DNA of 64,000 nucleotides from Aquimarina spinulae. GTDB taxonomy: Bacteria > Bacteroidota > Bacteroidia > Flavobacteriales > Flavobacteriaceae. Shown in pieces: positions 26,545 through 36,488 of this stretch. The DNA lies in assembly GCF_943373825.1 (NCBI RefSeq), contig NZ_CALSBP010000002.1:2345501-2409500 (forward strand), given 5' to 3'. The position numbers and the translations under genes are program-made. Every line of letters starts with the position of its first letter. Positions within the stretch are counted from its first letter, which is position 1. The notes under the pieces were generated by a model. It was not told where the DNA came from, searched no databases, and saw only the letters and a program-made list of their open reading frames with translations.

Positions 26545-29091
26545 TCATTCTCTTACTTTAGGCACAGATATATGATTTCCTAAAAACAATGCATTCAAAA
26601 ACAGACGATTGGTGCCATACCAAGAACCTCTAAAATTAGGATTATCAGCAAATAGAATTACACGACCACTACCTAATTTACTTACAACTAGCGAAGCCGA
26701 AGGTTTTAAGTAATTTTCATAATTATCGGCAGAAATATAACCATCTATATGTGCGTTTTCTGTATACTTGGCAATCGTAGAATATGGGTTTTTACTGGGG
26801 GCAATAAACACTTCATTATTTTTATATACCGGAAGAGAAGTATCGCGATACCCAAAACCTAAAGGATGAGTGATATCCAGGTTAACTTCAAAAATAGCAC
26901 CTCCCAGGCGCTCACGACCAATATGCTCTCCTGCATCAACATATGGTAATCGCTTTATTACTTTACTCTTTGTTGTATCCTTTGTTTTTTTGGTAAGTTT
27001 CTCTTTTACAATTTTCTTATCAATCGCCCATTTTGAAGCTCTAGCAATAGTAACCAAGGTATTTCCTTGTGATACCCAATCTTTTATTTTTTTCTGACGA
27101 AGAGAATCTAATGTATTATATCTTCCCGAAACCATAACCAATACATTATATTTCTTTAGAGGTACATTGCCAAAATCACTCATCTGTAATTTTGTTATAG
27201 GCATATGCACTCGTGTATCCAGCAAATGCCATACTTCTCCTGCTTCATAAGAACTAACGCCTTCACCAACCAATAATAATGCTTTTGGTTTATCCAATTT
27301 CTGAAAATTTCTGCTTCCCAAATCAATTCCTGATACACTAAAACCAGAATCGACAGAATATATGGGCACATCATACTTATCCTGTGCTTCCTTAATGATT
27401 GCATACACCTCGTCATTGGTTTTCTTCTGCTTACTTACCGGTACCATCACACTACCATAATTAAAGCTTTTATTTCCTTCTGAAGTTATACTACTAAAAG
27501 GTTTAAATGCCGAGGCTACTTTTAATCCTTTAGACTGCATAAAATACAAAGCCGCCGGAGCATTATAATCATCCCAATCCATAACATATGCATAGTCTGA
27601 TTTTGATACTTTTGAAACATTTACCAATCCATCTGTCGATAGAATTTCTTCACTCATGTCGGCAGATTTTATGCCTTTATATTTCATATTATAAAAATTG
27701 GCTATGCTCCATGCCGAAGCATCATAAAATACGCTATCTCGATACTTATTATAGGTTTCAAAAATCGTTTGTACCATACGTTGCTGAGGCTGCTTTACAG
27801 GCACCACAAAACGTGCCCCTTTTTTATAAACCTTTATATGATGAAGTAATAGTTTATCGATAAAAGCTTTATTTCTATTATGATCGTATGCATCTCCGAA
27901 CTCATATGCATCATTTCCTTTTTTGAAAGTATTGCTAACTGCTGATTTAAAAAAGTCTTGTTGGTATTTACGTAGTTTGCTCTTATTATCAACCGCAGCT
28001 TTAACAGTAGCAATACTAGATATATACTGATTACGAATTGTAAATGGAAACGATATGGTTCCATACTCCGTATCCTGTAAATGTCCGCGAGAACTAGCTT
28101 GTTCAAACAATAGTGCTAATGCTCCTTGTAAATCGGGATAAGAAGAACCATATCCAGGATAGGTGCCATCAAAAGCTTCTTTGGTAAAATAAAATGAGCC
28201 AATATTATCCAAAGCTTTAGAAAAATACGGAGCAAACAAATTGTTTAGATCCTCATAATTTTCTTTGGGCATAATAGGATCCTGAGAACCAATGGGTTTC
28301 ATAGGTTCAAAAAAATAGGTGCTATTCGTTCCCATTTCATGAAAGTCGGTTACTACATTAGGATACCACTCATGATACCATTGTAGTTTTCCTCGACTCT
28401 CTGGGTTAATACCTAATAACCAATCACGATTAAGATCAAACCAATAATGGTTAGTACGTCCCCGAGGCCACATTTCGTTATGCTCTGCATCATAATTATC
28501 ACTCACCAAAGGGGTTCCTCTATATTGGTTTGCCCATTGCGTATGTCTGTCCCGTCCATCTGGATTAATTGTCGGATCAATAAAGATTACAGCATTTTCT
28601 ATATAATTTTTTACTTCTGCGCTAGTAGATGCCACCAGCGTATATGCTGTTAACATAGCAGCTTCTGAACTAGAAGGTTCATTACCATGTACATTATATC
28701 CTAATTGAACAAAAATAGGTACTGCATCATAGTTAGTAGGTGTCTCAGAAGGATTTGTAAATGCTAAATGCTGCTGTTTTAGTACAGAAAGCTTATTTAG
28801 GTTTTCTGGAGTAGAAACAGTAAGTATTACCAATTTTCTGTTTTCATGAGTTTTTCCATAGCTAGTGATCGTTGCCCGATCAGAAGTTTGTGCAAGTTTA
28901 ATAAAATATGCTACAATTTGATCATGGCGAGTATGTTGCTGTCCAATAGGATATCCAAGAAATTCTTCGGGCGAAGGGATTTCTGAATTAAAAGGTGCTT
29001 TGTCTTTAAGGAAATAATCCTGCGCAGTAGCAGAAAAAACAGAGAATACACAAACCAAAAAGTTGATTTTTAGCAAGTTCATTAGTTTCAT
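26545..29091 (-). CDS. Secreted M14-family zinc carboxypeptidase
   Basis: 848 aa with a signal peptide (first 23 residues, ending SATAQ). The M14 domain has GYNVHGNEPSS with zinc ligands His135 and Glu138, DPTINPDGR, and the third ligand His251 in VTDFHEMG. The Glu of a later LFEQASSRG may be the catalytic base. The last 300 residues form a DUF4350/GATase-like domain with SRG and LVVSKLGSGRVILFADNPNFRG, as in many large Bacteroidota M14 proteins. It probably trims peptides in the periplasm or outside the cell. Confidence 0.88.
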   Translation of the reverse strand: MKLMNLLKINFLVCVFSVFSATAQDYFLKDKAPFNSEIPSPEEFLGYPIGQQHTRHDQIVAYFIKLAQTSDRATITSYGKTHENRKLVILTVSTPENLNKLSVLKQQHLAFTNPSETPTNYDAVPIFVQLGYNVHGNEPSSSEAAMLTAYTLVASTSAEVKNYIENAVIFIDPTINPDGRDRHTQWANQYRGTPLVSDNYDAEHNEMWPRGRTNHYWFDLNRDWLLGINPESRGKLQWYHEWYPNVVTDFHEMGTNSTYFFEPMKPIGSQDPIMPKENYEDLNNLFAPYFSKALDNIGSFYFTKEAFDGTYPGYGSSYPDLQGALALLFEQASSRGHLQDTEYGTISFPFTIRNQYISSIATVKAAVDNKSKLRKYQQDFFKSAVSNTFKKGNDAYEFGDAYDHNRNKAFIDKLLLHHIKVYKKGARFVVPVKQPQQRMVQTIFETYNKYRDSVFYDASAWSIANFYNMKYKGIKSADMSEEILSTDGLVNVSKVSKSDYAYVMDWDDYNAPAALYFMQSKGLKVASAFKPFSSITSEGNKSFNYGSVMVPVSKQKKTNDEVYAIIKEAQDKYDVPIYSVDSGFSVSGIDLGSRNFQKLDKPKALLLVGEGVSSYEAGEVWHLLDTRVHMPITKLQMSDFGNVPLKKYNVLVMVSGRYNTLDSLRQKKIKDWVSQGNTLVTIARASKWAIDKKIVKEKLTKKTKDTTKSKVIKRLPYVDAGEHIGRERLGGAIFEVNLDITHPLGFGYRDTSLPVYKNNEVFIAPSKNPYSTIAKYTENAHIDGYISADNYENYLKPSASLVVSKLGSGRVILFADNPNFRGSWYGTNRLFLNALFLGNHISVPKVRE

Positions 29092-29271
29092 TAGTTTTTA
29101 GATTAAATAGATTAGCCACATAAAAATAATTGAAGTCACTTATAATAAAGAGACAGATCAATGTATAATCTCGAAAGGTATTTTTTTAACTCTGGTTTTC
29201 CTTGACATTTGTAAGGTTTTTAACATTTCTCCCTCTAATACAGCAATTTAATCCCTTAAAAAATATTAAAA

Positions 29272-29640
29272 ATGAATAAATTGATTTTAATCTTAAGAAT
29301 ACTATTGGGAGCGATGTTAGTCGTTTTTGGAAGTAATAAATTTTTTGAATTCATGCCTGCTTTTGAATTCGCCAATCCCGATGCTGGTATTTTTTTTGGT
29401 GCATTAGCCAATAGTTATGTACTAAAAGTAGTAGGGATTATCGAAGTGATTGTCGGACTTTTACTTCTTACAAATAAAGCAGTTCCCTTTGCTCTGGTAT
29501 TATTAGCCCCTATTTCTGTAAATATTATTTTGTTTCATGCCACATTAGATCCTGCCAACATTGGTCCCGGAGCATTAGTTTTCCTTATAAACGCTTTTTT
29601 AATATTTAAATATTGGGACAAGTATAAAACACTTTTCTAA
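29272..29640 (+). CDS. DoxX-family membrane protein
   Basis: 122 aa with four membrane helices: LILILRILLGAMLVVFGSNKFFEF, then YVLKVVGIIEVIVGLLLL, VPFALVLLAPISVNIILFH and a final ALVFLINAFLIF. The FGSNKFFEF and LAPI-xN motifs are typical of DoxX proteins from flavobacteria. Function unknown. It stands alone, with 180 bases to the divergent M14 gene and 200 to the S9 peptidase gene. Confidence 0.82.
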   Translation: MNKLILILRILLGAMLVVFGSNKFFEFMPAFEFANPDAGIFFGALANSYVLKVVGIIEVIVGLLLLTNKAVPFALVLLAPISVNIILFHATLDPANIGPGALVFLINAFLIFKYWDKYKTLF

Positions 29641-29839
29641 AACCAAAATTTTTCGTTTCTTACAGAAAATTCTGACTGCTCCTGCATATTAATCCTACAT
29701 ACTGCTATACCCCAAAGCAATATGGTAGAAACCTTACTTTCTTTACAGGTTAATTGCGGAGCAGTCTTTTTTATATTTTCTTTAGCATTTATAGACACAT
29801 CTTTTGATAGATTTGTGAATCATATTAACGCATTACATC

Positions 29840-32008
29840 ATGAAAAAAGCATTCTTTGTATTATCCATCATTACAATAATGATAGCCTGCAAAAACGAAA
29901 CTAAAGAAGAACCCTCTAAAACTACCATTGCATTGAACTACCCTGAAACTAAAACAGTAGATACCGTAGATACGTATTTTGGTACTCAAGTAGAAGATCC
30001 ATATCGGTGGTTAGAAGATGATCGTAGCAAAGAGACCGAAGACTGGGTAGCTACACAAAACAAAACCACTTTTGGGTATTTAGAAAATATTCCTTTTAGA
30101 AAAGATCTAAAAAAACGTTTATCAGACCTTTGGAATTATGAGAAAGTTGGCTCTCCTTTTAAAGAAGGAGACTATAGCTACTTTTATAAAAATGACGGGC
30201 TTCAAAATCAATATGTTATCTATCGTTTTAAGAATGAAGGTGATGAGCCTGAAGTTTTTCTAGATCCTAATACCTTTAGTAAAGATGGTACAACATCTCT
30301 GGGTGGAGTATCTTTTTCTAAAAATGGAAAACTTGTAGCCTATTCTATTTCTGAAGGAGGTAGTGACTGGCGTAAAGTAATTGTTAAAAATGCTGAAACC
30401 AAAGAGATCATAGAAGATACTATTGTTGATGTTAAGTTTTCTGGGATATCCTGGAAAGGTAACGAAGGGTTTTACTACTCTAGCTATGATAAGCCAGAAG
30501 GAAGTGAGCTTTCTGCCAAAACAGATCAACATAAGGTATACTACCATACTTTGGGTACTTCTCAAAAAGACGATGCCTTAATTTTTGGCGGTACACCAGA
30601 AGAAAAACACCGATATATTGGTGCAAGTGTTACAGAGGATGATCAATATCTTATTATTTCTGCAAGTGTTTCTACTTCTGGAAATAAGTTATTTATCAAA
30701 GATCTTACAAATCCAAATAGTAAACTCGTTACTATTATGGGAACCACAGATAGTGATACTTATATTATAGAAAATGTAGGTTCTAAGCTCTACCTTGTTA
30801 CCAATCTAAATGCTCCTAACCAGAAGATTGTAACGGTAGACGCCTCTAATCCAACCCCAGAGAACTGGAAAGATTTTATTCCTGAAACCGAAAATGTATT
30901 AAGCCCTAATACAGGAGGAGGATACTTCTTTGCAGGATATATGGTTGATGCTGTTTCTAAAGTAATGCAGTATGATTATGATGGTAAATTGATTCGTGAA
31001 GTAGCGTTACCAGGAGTAGGAAGCGCAAATGGATTTGGTACTAAAAAAGAAGAAAAAGAACTGTATTACTCCTTTACCAACTATAAAACACCTAGTAGTA
31101 TTTATAAATACAATATTGCAGAAGGTACCTCAGAATTATATCGTAAACCAAAAATCGACTTCAACCCAGAAAATTACGAAAGCAAACAAGTTTTTTATAC
31201 TTCTAAGGATGGCACAAAAATCCCAATGATTATTACCTATAAAAAAGGGATAGAGCTTAATGGTAAAAATCCAACCATCTTATATGGATACGGTGGGTTT
31301 AATATTAGTCTTACTCCAGCGTTTAGTATTGCCAATGCGGTATGGATGGAGCAAGGTGGAGTATATGCTGTACCTAACCTAAGAGGTGGTGGTGAGTATG
31401 GTAAAAAATGGCACGTTGCCGGAACAAAATTGCAGAAACAAAATGTATTTGATGATTTTATCGCTGCAGCAGAATACCTTATAGAAAACAAATATACATC
31501 TAGTGATTATTTGGCTATTCGTGGTGGGTCTAATGGAGGATTACTTGTTGGTGCTACGATGACACAGCGACCAGATCTTATGAAAGTAGCATTGCCAGCT
31601 GTTGGTGTTTTAGACATGCTACGCTATCATACTTTTACCGCGGGGGCAGGATGGGCCTATGACTATGGTACATCAGAAGAAAGTAAAGAGATGTTTGACT
31701 ACATAAAAGGATATTCTCCTGTACATAATGTAAAAGCTGGAGTACAATATCCAGCTACCCTGGTTACTACAGGGGATCATGATGACCGTGTTGTACCAGC
31801 ACACTCCTTTAAGTTTGCTGCACAGCTACAAGCCAAACAATCAGGAGATAACCCTACATTGATTAGAATTGAAACCAAAGCAGGACATGGTGCAGGAACA
31901 CCGGTAAGCAAAACTATAGAACAATATGCCGATATTTTTGGTTTTACACTCTACAATATGGGATATGAAGTATTACCCGAAAAAGTTACCGACGAAGTAA
32001 AAGGGTAA
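29840..32008 (+). CDS. Prolyl oligopeptidase family lipoprotein (S9A)
   Basis: 722 aa. It has a lipoprotein signal with lipobox MIAC (Cys17), then the N-terminal motif [11 protein letters not shown] typical of S9A, a seven-bladed propeller and a C-terminal hydrolase domain. The catalytic triad is Ser564 in [11 protein letters not shown], Asp648 or Asp649 in [12 protein letters not shown] and His683 in AGHGAG. It cleaves short peptides after Pro. The lipobox places it in the envelope. A clear terminator follows. Confidence 0.94.
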   Translation: MKKAFFVLSIITIMIACKNETKEEPSKTTIALNYPETKTVDTVDTYFGTQVEDPYRWLEDDRSKETEDWVATQNKTTFGYLENIPFRKDLKKRLSDLWNYEKVGSPFKEGDYSYFYKNDGLQNQYVIYRFKNEGDEPEVFLDPNTFSKDGTTSLGGVSFSKNGKLVAYSISEGGSDWRKVIVKNAETKEIIEDTIVDVKFSGISWKGNEGFYYSSYDKPEGSELSAKTDQHKVYYHTLGTSQKDDALIFGGTPEEKHRYIGASVTEDDQYLIISASVSTSGNKLFIKDLTNPNSKLVTIMGTTDSDTYIIENVGSKLYLVTNLNAPNQKIVTVDASNPTPENWKDFIPETENVLSPNTGGGYFFAGYMVDAVSKVMQYDYDGKLIREVALPGVGSANGFGTKKEEKELYYSFTNYKTPSSIYKYNIAEGTSELYRKPKIDFNPENYESKQVFYTSKDGTKIPMIITYKKGIELNGKNPTILYGYGGFNISLTPAFSIANAVWMEQGGVYAVPNLRGGGEYGKKWHVAGTKLQKQNVFDDFIAAAEYLIENKYTSSDYLAIRGGSNGGLLVGATMTQRPDLMKVALPAVGVLDMLRYHTFTAGAGWAYDYGTSEESKEMFDYIKGYSPVHNVKAGVQYPATLVTTGDHDDRVVPAHSFKFAAQLQAKQSGDNPTLIRIETKAGHGAGTPVSKTIEQYADIFGFTLYNMGYEVLPEKVTDEVKG

Positions 32009-32028
32009 CCTTTTTAACTGAGAGTCGT

Positions 32029-32069
32029 AAATATCTCCGCAAATTATAGTTTGTGGAGATATTTTCTTT
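32029..32069 (+). terminator. Hairpin terminator after the S9 peptidase gene
   Basis: A 15-bp stem (AAATATCTCCGCAAA against its complement, one G-T pair) with a TTATAG loop, followed by a T-rich tail. Confidence 0.82.
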
Positions 32070-32085
32070 TACATATGTTAGGGGT

Positions 32086-33783
32086 TTACTTTATGGATTG
32101 TAATTGTTTTACAAAATAGGAAGGATAGATCCCTGTCTTTTTATAAAAAAACTTAGAAAATACTTCAGCAGAATTAAAACCAGCTTCAGCTGCTAATGCC
32201 TTAATCGTATAATTTTGAAATTTACTATTTGTTTTTAACTCTTTTATAATATAGTTTACTCTAAGGTCATTTATATAATGAGTAAAACTCTTTTTTCTGT
32301 AAAATTTGATCACCTTGGTTAAGTATTTAGAATTCGTCTTTAATTTGGAGGCTAAAACACCTGAAGTAAGATTAGGTTTTAAAAACCATTTATCAGACTC
32401 AAAAGTATCTAATCCTATCAAAATCATTTCTACAACCTCATCAGCAATCCCAATTTCTTCTTTTTTAGGAATTATTTCTTTAAAAGACTCCTTCTTTTTC
32501 TCTTTCATTAGTTCTTCAAATCGAATCTTATACTTTTTGTTTTTCTGATAATGGATTATAAAAGAAATAATAATTATGCCTATAATAAATATTAAAATCA
32601 GCAGCCCATAATTCAATCGATCATTTCGAGTATCCAGTTCGTTGATGAGTTTTTCTTTTTCTTCAATTAAAATAGGAACTTCATAATCCTTATTTAATTT
32701 ATCAGTGATATATCTATAATTACTATTAAATATACTATCATTATACAACAATCTATTGATATAGTACAATTGGTTATTTTTATCTCCTAGAGATTTATAA
32801 TAGGCTATAATATCTAAGTAAGCCAACCTGGTTTCTTGAATTAGATAATCAGATTTTTGAGCAAGGGAATCTATTTTTTTGTAGTACCTAATTGCTTCTT
32901 CTTTATTGGATAATCCAGCATAAGATTTTCCTAAAAAAAGATATGCATCAATTAGATCATGATTTTCAAGATATGATATTTTTTCTGGCTGCAATACTTC
33001 TGTTATACTATTAATAGCCCTAGTATATTTTTGTTTATGATAATAAATTATTCCCTCATTCAACTTAAAAAAACGCATTACTTTTTTTCCTTCAGAAATT
33101 CTAAGTCCATCATTATTAATATTCTGAGCAGAGTCTATATCTTTATTTTGAATATATGTATTTACTAATTCGGTAAGAGTAACAAGATAACTTAATGAAT
33201 CATTTGGTCCTTTGTCTAATTTTGTCTTTCTATAAGCTAATGCCTTTTTAAAAAGTGATTTTGCCTCCTTATATTTTCCAAATTTTCTTTTCAATAAAGC
33301 TATATTGTGATTTGAAATGGCTATATAATGCAAGTTATTTGTTTCTTTGGCATACGTTAATCCTTCAAGATAATGATCAAGAGCTATAGTAAATCGACCT
33401 TGCTTATGGTATAAATACCCTTTATGCATATAAAAAAAAACAGGAAATTTAGGGTGATTAATGTTTTTTGTTACATGTATACCACTATCGATAAAAACGA
33501 TACGCTTTTCTATATCATTTGGGTAAAGAGTAGATTTCAAAAAATAACCCATTCCTATTTCAACAATATTATTATTATTTCTAGCCTTTCGTAAGTAGGC
33601 TTTTGCATACATATCTGCTTTATCATGACTTGTATCCGAGATATTATAAAACTTATTACTAAGTTGTTTAAAATCTAATTTCGTCAAAGAATCTATAATA
33701 GTAGATTTTTTATCCTGACCGTAGAGCAAATTTTGGCACAGTAATATGATACATAAATAAAAAAATACTTGATACTTAACCAT
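32086..33783 (-). CDS. Membrane-anchored TPR-AraC hybrid regulator
   Basis: 565 aa. A signal peptide (about 1-22) leads into a periplasmic region of TPR-like helical repeats (about 60-370, with YHKQGRFTIALDHYLEGL and SNKEEAIRYYKKID). Then come a membrane helix near residues 395-417 (LLILIFIIGIIIISFIIHY) and a cytoplasmic AraC-type HTH at the C-terminus (about 455-565; AGFNSAEVFSKFFYKKTGIYP). This one-component design is common in Bacteroidota and couples an envelope signal to transcription. Ligand and targets are unknown; neither neighbour is an obvious target. Confidence 0.88.
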   Translation of the reverse strand: MVKYQVFFYLCIILLCQNLLYGQDKKSTIIDSLTKLDFKQLSNKFYNISDTSHDKADMYAKAYLRKARNNNNIVEIGMGYFLKSTLYPNDIEKRIVFIDSGIHVTKNINHPKFPVFFYMHKGYLYHKQGRFTIALDHYLEGLTYAKETNNLHYIAISNHNIALLKRKFGKYKEAKSLFKKALAYRKTKLDKGPNDSLSYLVTLTELVNTYIQNKDIDSAQNINNDGLRISEGKKVMRFFKLNEGIIYYHKQKYTRAINSITEVLQPEKISYLENHDLIDAYLFLGKSYAGLSNKEEAIRYYKKIDSLAQKSDYLIQETRLAYLDIIAYYKSLGDKNNQLYYINRLLYNDSIFNSNYRYITDKLNKDYEVPILIEEKEKLINELDTRNDRLNYGLLILIFIIGIIIISFIIHYQKNKKYKIRFEELMKEKKKESFKEIIPKKEEIGIADEVVEMILIGLDTFESDKWFLKPNLTSGVLASKLKTNSKYLTKVIKFYRKKSFTHYINDLRVNYIIKELKTNSKFQNYTIKALAAEAGFNSAEVFSKFFYKKTGIYPSYFVKQLQSIK

Positions 33784-34079
33784 TTTAATTTATTAATTAT
33801 CTCTTTAGATAAGTCTTATCTCCTCAAGATATTACCTTAAAAATTAGAAAAAAGTTTCTCTATTAACTTTTTACCTCGTTTTCTAAACAAAGCAAAGATA
33901 CATTTAATATTAGGTCTGTAAAACATTAGTTAAATCCAATATAATCAAGGAGTCATAAAATATTTAACTCCATAACGCTATAGTCTTAATTCTAGAATTT
34001 CTATCCAATGATTCTAGAATCTGGACTTACTTCTCTTGTAAACCTCTCACTCTTCCTCCTACATTTGACTCAACAAAAA
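33784..34079. other. Intergenic, no feature seen
   Basis: AT-rich stretch between the TPR-AraC gene and the first gene of the small-ORF cluster. It must contain promoters for both directions, but I could not place them with confidence. Confidence 0.4.
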
Positions 34080-34355
34080 ATGGAAATTATGCAAGCCTAC
34101 CCACAACACGATAAAAATAAATTCATGTCCGATATCTTAAAAACGTTACACCTTACTATGGATACTTTTATCTATAACCTAGCTCACCATACACCTTATG
34201 AGATGCTACTCTATCGCTGGATCAATAAGCTATATACCAAAGGAATATCTAGCGAAGAGGCCATACAACTGATCTATAAAGCACGTAATATACTATTGCT
34301 TAACCCAAAAAATGGTTTGTGTACCCCCCCAGAGCCTATCGATACCCCTTCTTAA
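34080..34355 (+). CDS. Hypothetical protein, 91 aa
   Basis: I chose the ATG at 34080 (MEIMQAYPQHD). An in-frame ATG at 34008 would add a hydrophobic stretch not typical of the rest. The product is helical and rich in Tyr, Leu and His (LAHHTPYEMLLYRW, KLYTKGISSEEAIQLIYKAR). No family is recognised. It is the first of a run of small plus-strand genes (34080-35848) of similar codon use. Confidence 0.5.
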   Translation: MEIMQAYPQHDKNKFMSDILKTLHLTMDTFIYNLAHHTPYEMLLYRWINKLYTKGISSEEAIQLIYKARNILLLNPKNGLCTPPEPIDTPS

Positions 34356-34367
34356 ACTTATCTACTT

Positions 34368-34589
34368 ATGTTTATGCATTATAATCAACTATGTACTACA
34401 CAAAAAGCTTTGGTACATAGCAAATTAATAGCAAGAACAAAAGCTCCCCAAGAGGTCGTACATAAAGTACTCATACATATTAACCCTATATTAAAAATAA
34501 TAGATCAAGATGTACTTATGATGTACTATATGATGAGCAAAATAGAGCAGAGAATACAGGAAGAATTACGAATATCAAATACTGAATGA
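34368..34589 (+). CDS. Hypothetical protein, 73 aa
   Basis: Unrecognised helical protein, 12 bases after the preceding gene, so likely co-transcribed. It has a Met- and Ile-rich middle (VHKVLIHINPILKIIDQDVLMMYYMMSK) and a charged end. Its stop lies inside the first copy of a short direct repeat. Confidence 0.45.
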   Translation: MFMHYNQLCTTQKALVHSKLIARTKAPQEVVHKVLIHINPILKIIDQDVLMMYYMMSKIEQRIQEELRISNTE

Positions 34590-34706
34590 TGAATATCGAA
34601 GTGTTGAAATGTAAAACCGAAAAATTTAAAACAGCAAAATGTAAAAGTAAAAAACCCGATGTGGGGAGTCAGGAACCGGTAGTGGAAAATATCGAATACT
34701 GAATAT
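34572..34706 (+). repeat. Two copies of a 19-base direct repeat
   Basis: AATATCAAATACTGAATGA (34572-34590) and AATATCGAATACTGAATAT (34688-34706) differ at three positions. Such TACTGAATATC-like strings are frequent in flavobacterial intergenic DNA. The span includes a non-coding spacer; function unknown. Confidence 0.4.
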
Positions 34707-34762
34707 AGAACTAACAATAAAATTTATCTCAATACTCATATCTAAAAACTAAATACTAAACA

Positions 34763-35236
34763 ATGAGAAACATCATTCAAGATCTATTAACACTAGAAGA
34801 AAGAGATCAGGCTGAAAAATTAGTGGAACAGCTAGAAACTATGTTTACCAATAAACTAGTAGCCCTGACAGAAAAAGAACGAGGGAGCTATAAGGCCATT
34901 AATGAGACCAATAAATTGTTTGTAAATAAAGTTTGGGATTATCGCCAACACAGTAGTACGCTTAGTTCTCCTGATGTAGACTGGGAAGAGTTTGAAAAAG
35001 ATTATAAAGCTCGTGTATTTGCAGAAAACCTATTGGGTCGTTTAGAAAGCCTGGCTTATCGATTAGAAAGTACCAAAATCCTGCATGATTATGATAATTA
35101 CCAGGATTCTTTAAATGACTACGCCTATTCTCAGTATAGCAAAGGAGCGGGGAAACCTGGTTTTACCGAAAAAGTAGCCGAACTGAAGCAGTTTTTTAAT
35201 CGTACCAAAAGTACTCCAAAAACAGATCCTACTTAA
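34763..35236 (+). CDS. Hypothetical helical protein, 157 aa
   Basis: A highly charged, fully helical protein with coiled-coil-like heptads (LTLEERDQAEKLVEQLE, ENLLGRLESLAYRLEST) and a motif SPDVDWEEFEKDYKAR. No signal peptide or catalytic motif is seen. It belongs to the small-gene run. Function unknown. Confidence 0.55.
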   Translation: MRNIIQDLLTLEERDQAEKLVEQLETMFTNKLVALTEKERGSYKAINETNKLFVNKVWDYRQHSSTLSSPDVDWEEFEKDYKARVFAENLLGRLESLAYRLESTKILHDYDNYQDSLNDYAYSQYSKGAGKPGFTEKVAELKQFFNRTKSTPKTDPT

Positions 35237-35259
35237 GAATAGTTGATATAGACCTTCTG

Positions 35260-35478
35260 ATGGATCAAAAAGACGTTCTGTTAGGCACCTGTGTCTCAAA
35301 TTTAGGGATTGAGGTTCCAAAATTGGGTACAGGGAGTCTAATTATAGAGAACAGAGACTCAAATTTAGACATTAGCCACTCAACGTTAAGCCTCGAAAGC
35401 CTAAATTTTCATCAAAAAAATCCAACAGAAGGTCAAAAAGACGAAACCATTGATAAACAGTATACAAGTTTTAAGTAA
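35260..35478 (+). CDS. Doubtful ORF, 72 aa
   Basis: Low-complexity Ser/Leu/Asn/Lys-rich sequence with a repeated SNL pattern. The ORF is bounded by short inverted and direct repeats (accttctgatggat at 35251-35264 against atccaacagaaggt at 35420-35433), so it may be spacer DNA that happens to be open. It is listed because it fits between genes of the same strand. Confidence 0.22.
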   Translation: MDQKDVLLGTCVSNLGIEVPKLGTGSLIIENRDSNLDISHSTLSLESLNFHQKNPTEGQKDETIDKQYTSFK

Positions 35479-35481
35479 AAA

Positions 35482-35498
35482 GGGTCAAATTTTGACCC
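35482..35498. promoter_or_regulatory. Operator-like perfect palindrome
   Basis: GGGTCAAA-T-TTTGACCC is a perfect 8-bp dyad around a single T. A partial copy (AAATTTTGACC, 35528-35538) follows about 40 bases later. Both are upstream of the HTH gene at 35585 and could be its own operator. Confidence 0.4.
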
Positions 35499-35584
35499 AA
35501 GAGGCCGAAAATCCTACAGTAACCACCAAATTTTGACCTCGGGCATTAAAAATTGCAAAAAATAAACTAAAGGGAAAACACATT

Positions 35585-35848
35585 ATGAACATCATTATCA
35601 AACAGATTGAACTTATAGAGCGTATTGATCAACTCATTCGTTTGCAAGCTACAGGAACGCCAGAAGATCTAGCCTATCGATTAGGAATCTCTAAAACCAA
35701 ATTGTATCGGGTAATTAATACTATGAAATCCTTAAATGCTCCTATAGAATATGATATTACCACACAGAGTTTTGTTTATGCAGAAGCTGTAGGGTTTACA
35801 TTTGGATTTTATAAAGATAAAACGAGTACTCGCATAATTAATTATTAA
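35585..35848 (+). CDS. Small HTH DNA-binding protein, 87 aa
   Basis: The N-terminal 50 residues form a winged-helix-like HTH: IERIDQLIRLQATGTPEDLA then YRLGISKTKLYRVINTMKSL, followed by YDITTQSFVY and an FTFGFYKD tail. This type of stand-alone HTH protein occurs in several copies in flavobacterial genomes, often next to small peptide or secreted-protein genes. It is probably a repressor of the gene just downstream (14-base gap to a disrupted ORF start). Confidence 0.75.
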   Translation: MNIIIKQIELIERIDQLIRLQATGTPEDLAYRLGISKTKLYRVINTMKSLNAPIEYDITTQSFVYAEAVGFTFGFYKDKTSTRIINY

Positions 35849-35862
35849 CAAAAAGTGACCTT

Positions 35863-36366
35863 ATGAAATAAAAGCTTTCATTAATAAAGTGCAAACCATT
35901 AAAGAAACTAAAGTAGATTTTTTCAGCAAAACAATCATCTTCAGGAGTTCTAACTATTCTTGATGCTGGAAACATTCTTTATGCAACATGCCCTTCAGTA
36001 ATTCTTGAGCCTTCCAATCCATGTCAAAACCCTTCTGGAGGAGGGTCTGGCCAATGCGGGACTGGTACTATGAAATTAACTGGAAGGTCAGATTTAAGTA
36101 ATACTTCTTACAATGTTACTTTTAGTTATGGGTCCGACAGCCAAGGCAATGTAACAGCTAATAATGTTAATTCAAATATTTCTGGATTTACATTCGGAGT
36201 GTCATATAGACACATTGCATCATCGTCTACAGTCTCAGGCAATACTATAACGGTTACAACAAGAGGTGTCTTAAATTATAATGTTTTTGTAGAAGGTGTC
36301 GGGACTGTTTTTACTCAAAATGTTCAGCTTAAGGGAACATACAATCCATGTACTAGGGGGAGGTAG
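35863..36366 (+). pseudogene. Frame-disrupted gene for a Ser/Thr/Asn-rich, Gly-loop protein
   Basis: The last frame runs open from 35917 to a TAG at 36364-36366 and encodes VLTILDAGNILYATCP, a GGGSGQCG loop with Cys, and a beta-strand-rich C-terminus ending NPCTRGR. It has no good start before Met at 36070. An ATG at 35863 directly after the HTH gene stops after two codons, but one base away the sequence reads KAFINKVQTIKETKVDFFS, and a second one-base shift at a T-run joins the long frame. Two indels in homopolymers therefore look likely. A true short gene from 36070 (98 aa) is the alternative. Confidence 0.45.
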
Positions 36367-36430
36367 TGGTAATTTAGAAGAGATTCTCGAATCTTTCAAT
36401 TGAAAAATACCTTTTCTCTTAAAAAAATAA

Positions 36431-36464
36431 AAAATCCGTTTTCTGAAAAGAAGCGGATTTTTTT
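36431..36464 (+). terminator. Rho-independent terminator
   Basis: AAAATCCG and CGGATTTT with an inner TTCT-GAAA-AGAA hairpin, then seven T. It separates the accessory patch from the ABC ATPase gene. Confidence 0.75.
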
Positions 36465-36488
36465 GTTAAAGTTCAATATATTTGAGTA

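Noticed and set aside
29722..29904. 60-codon plus-strand ORF before the S9 peptidase
   Set aside because: It overlaps the start and signal peptide of the peptidase in another frame and lacks a protein-like pattern.
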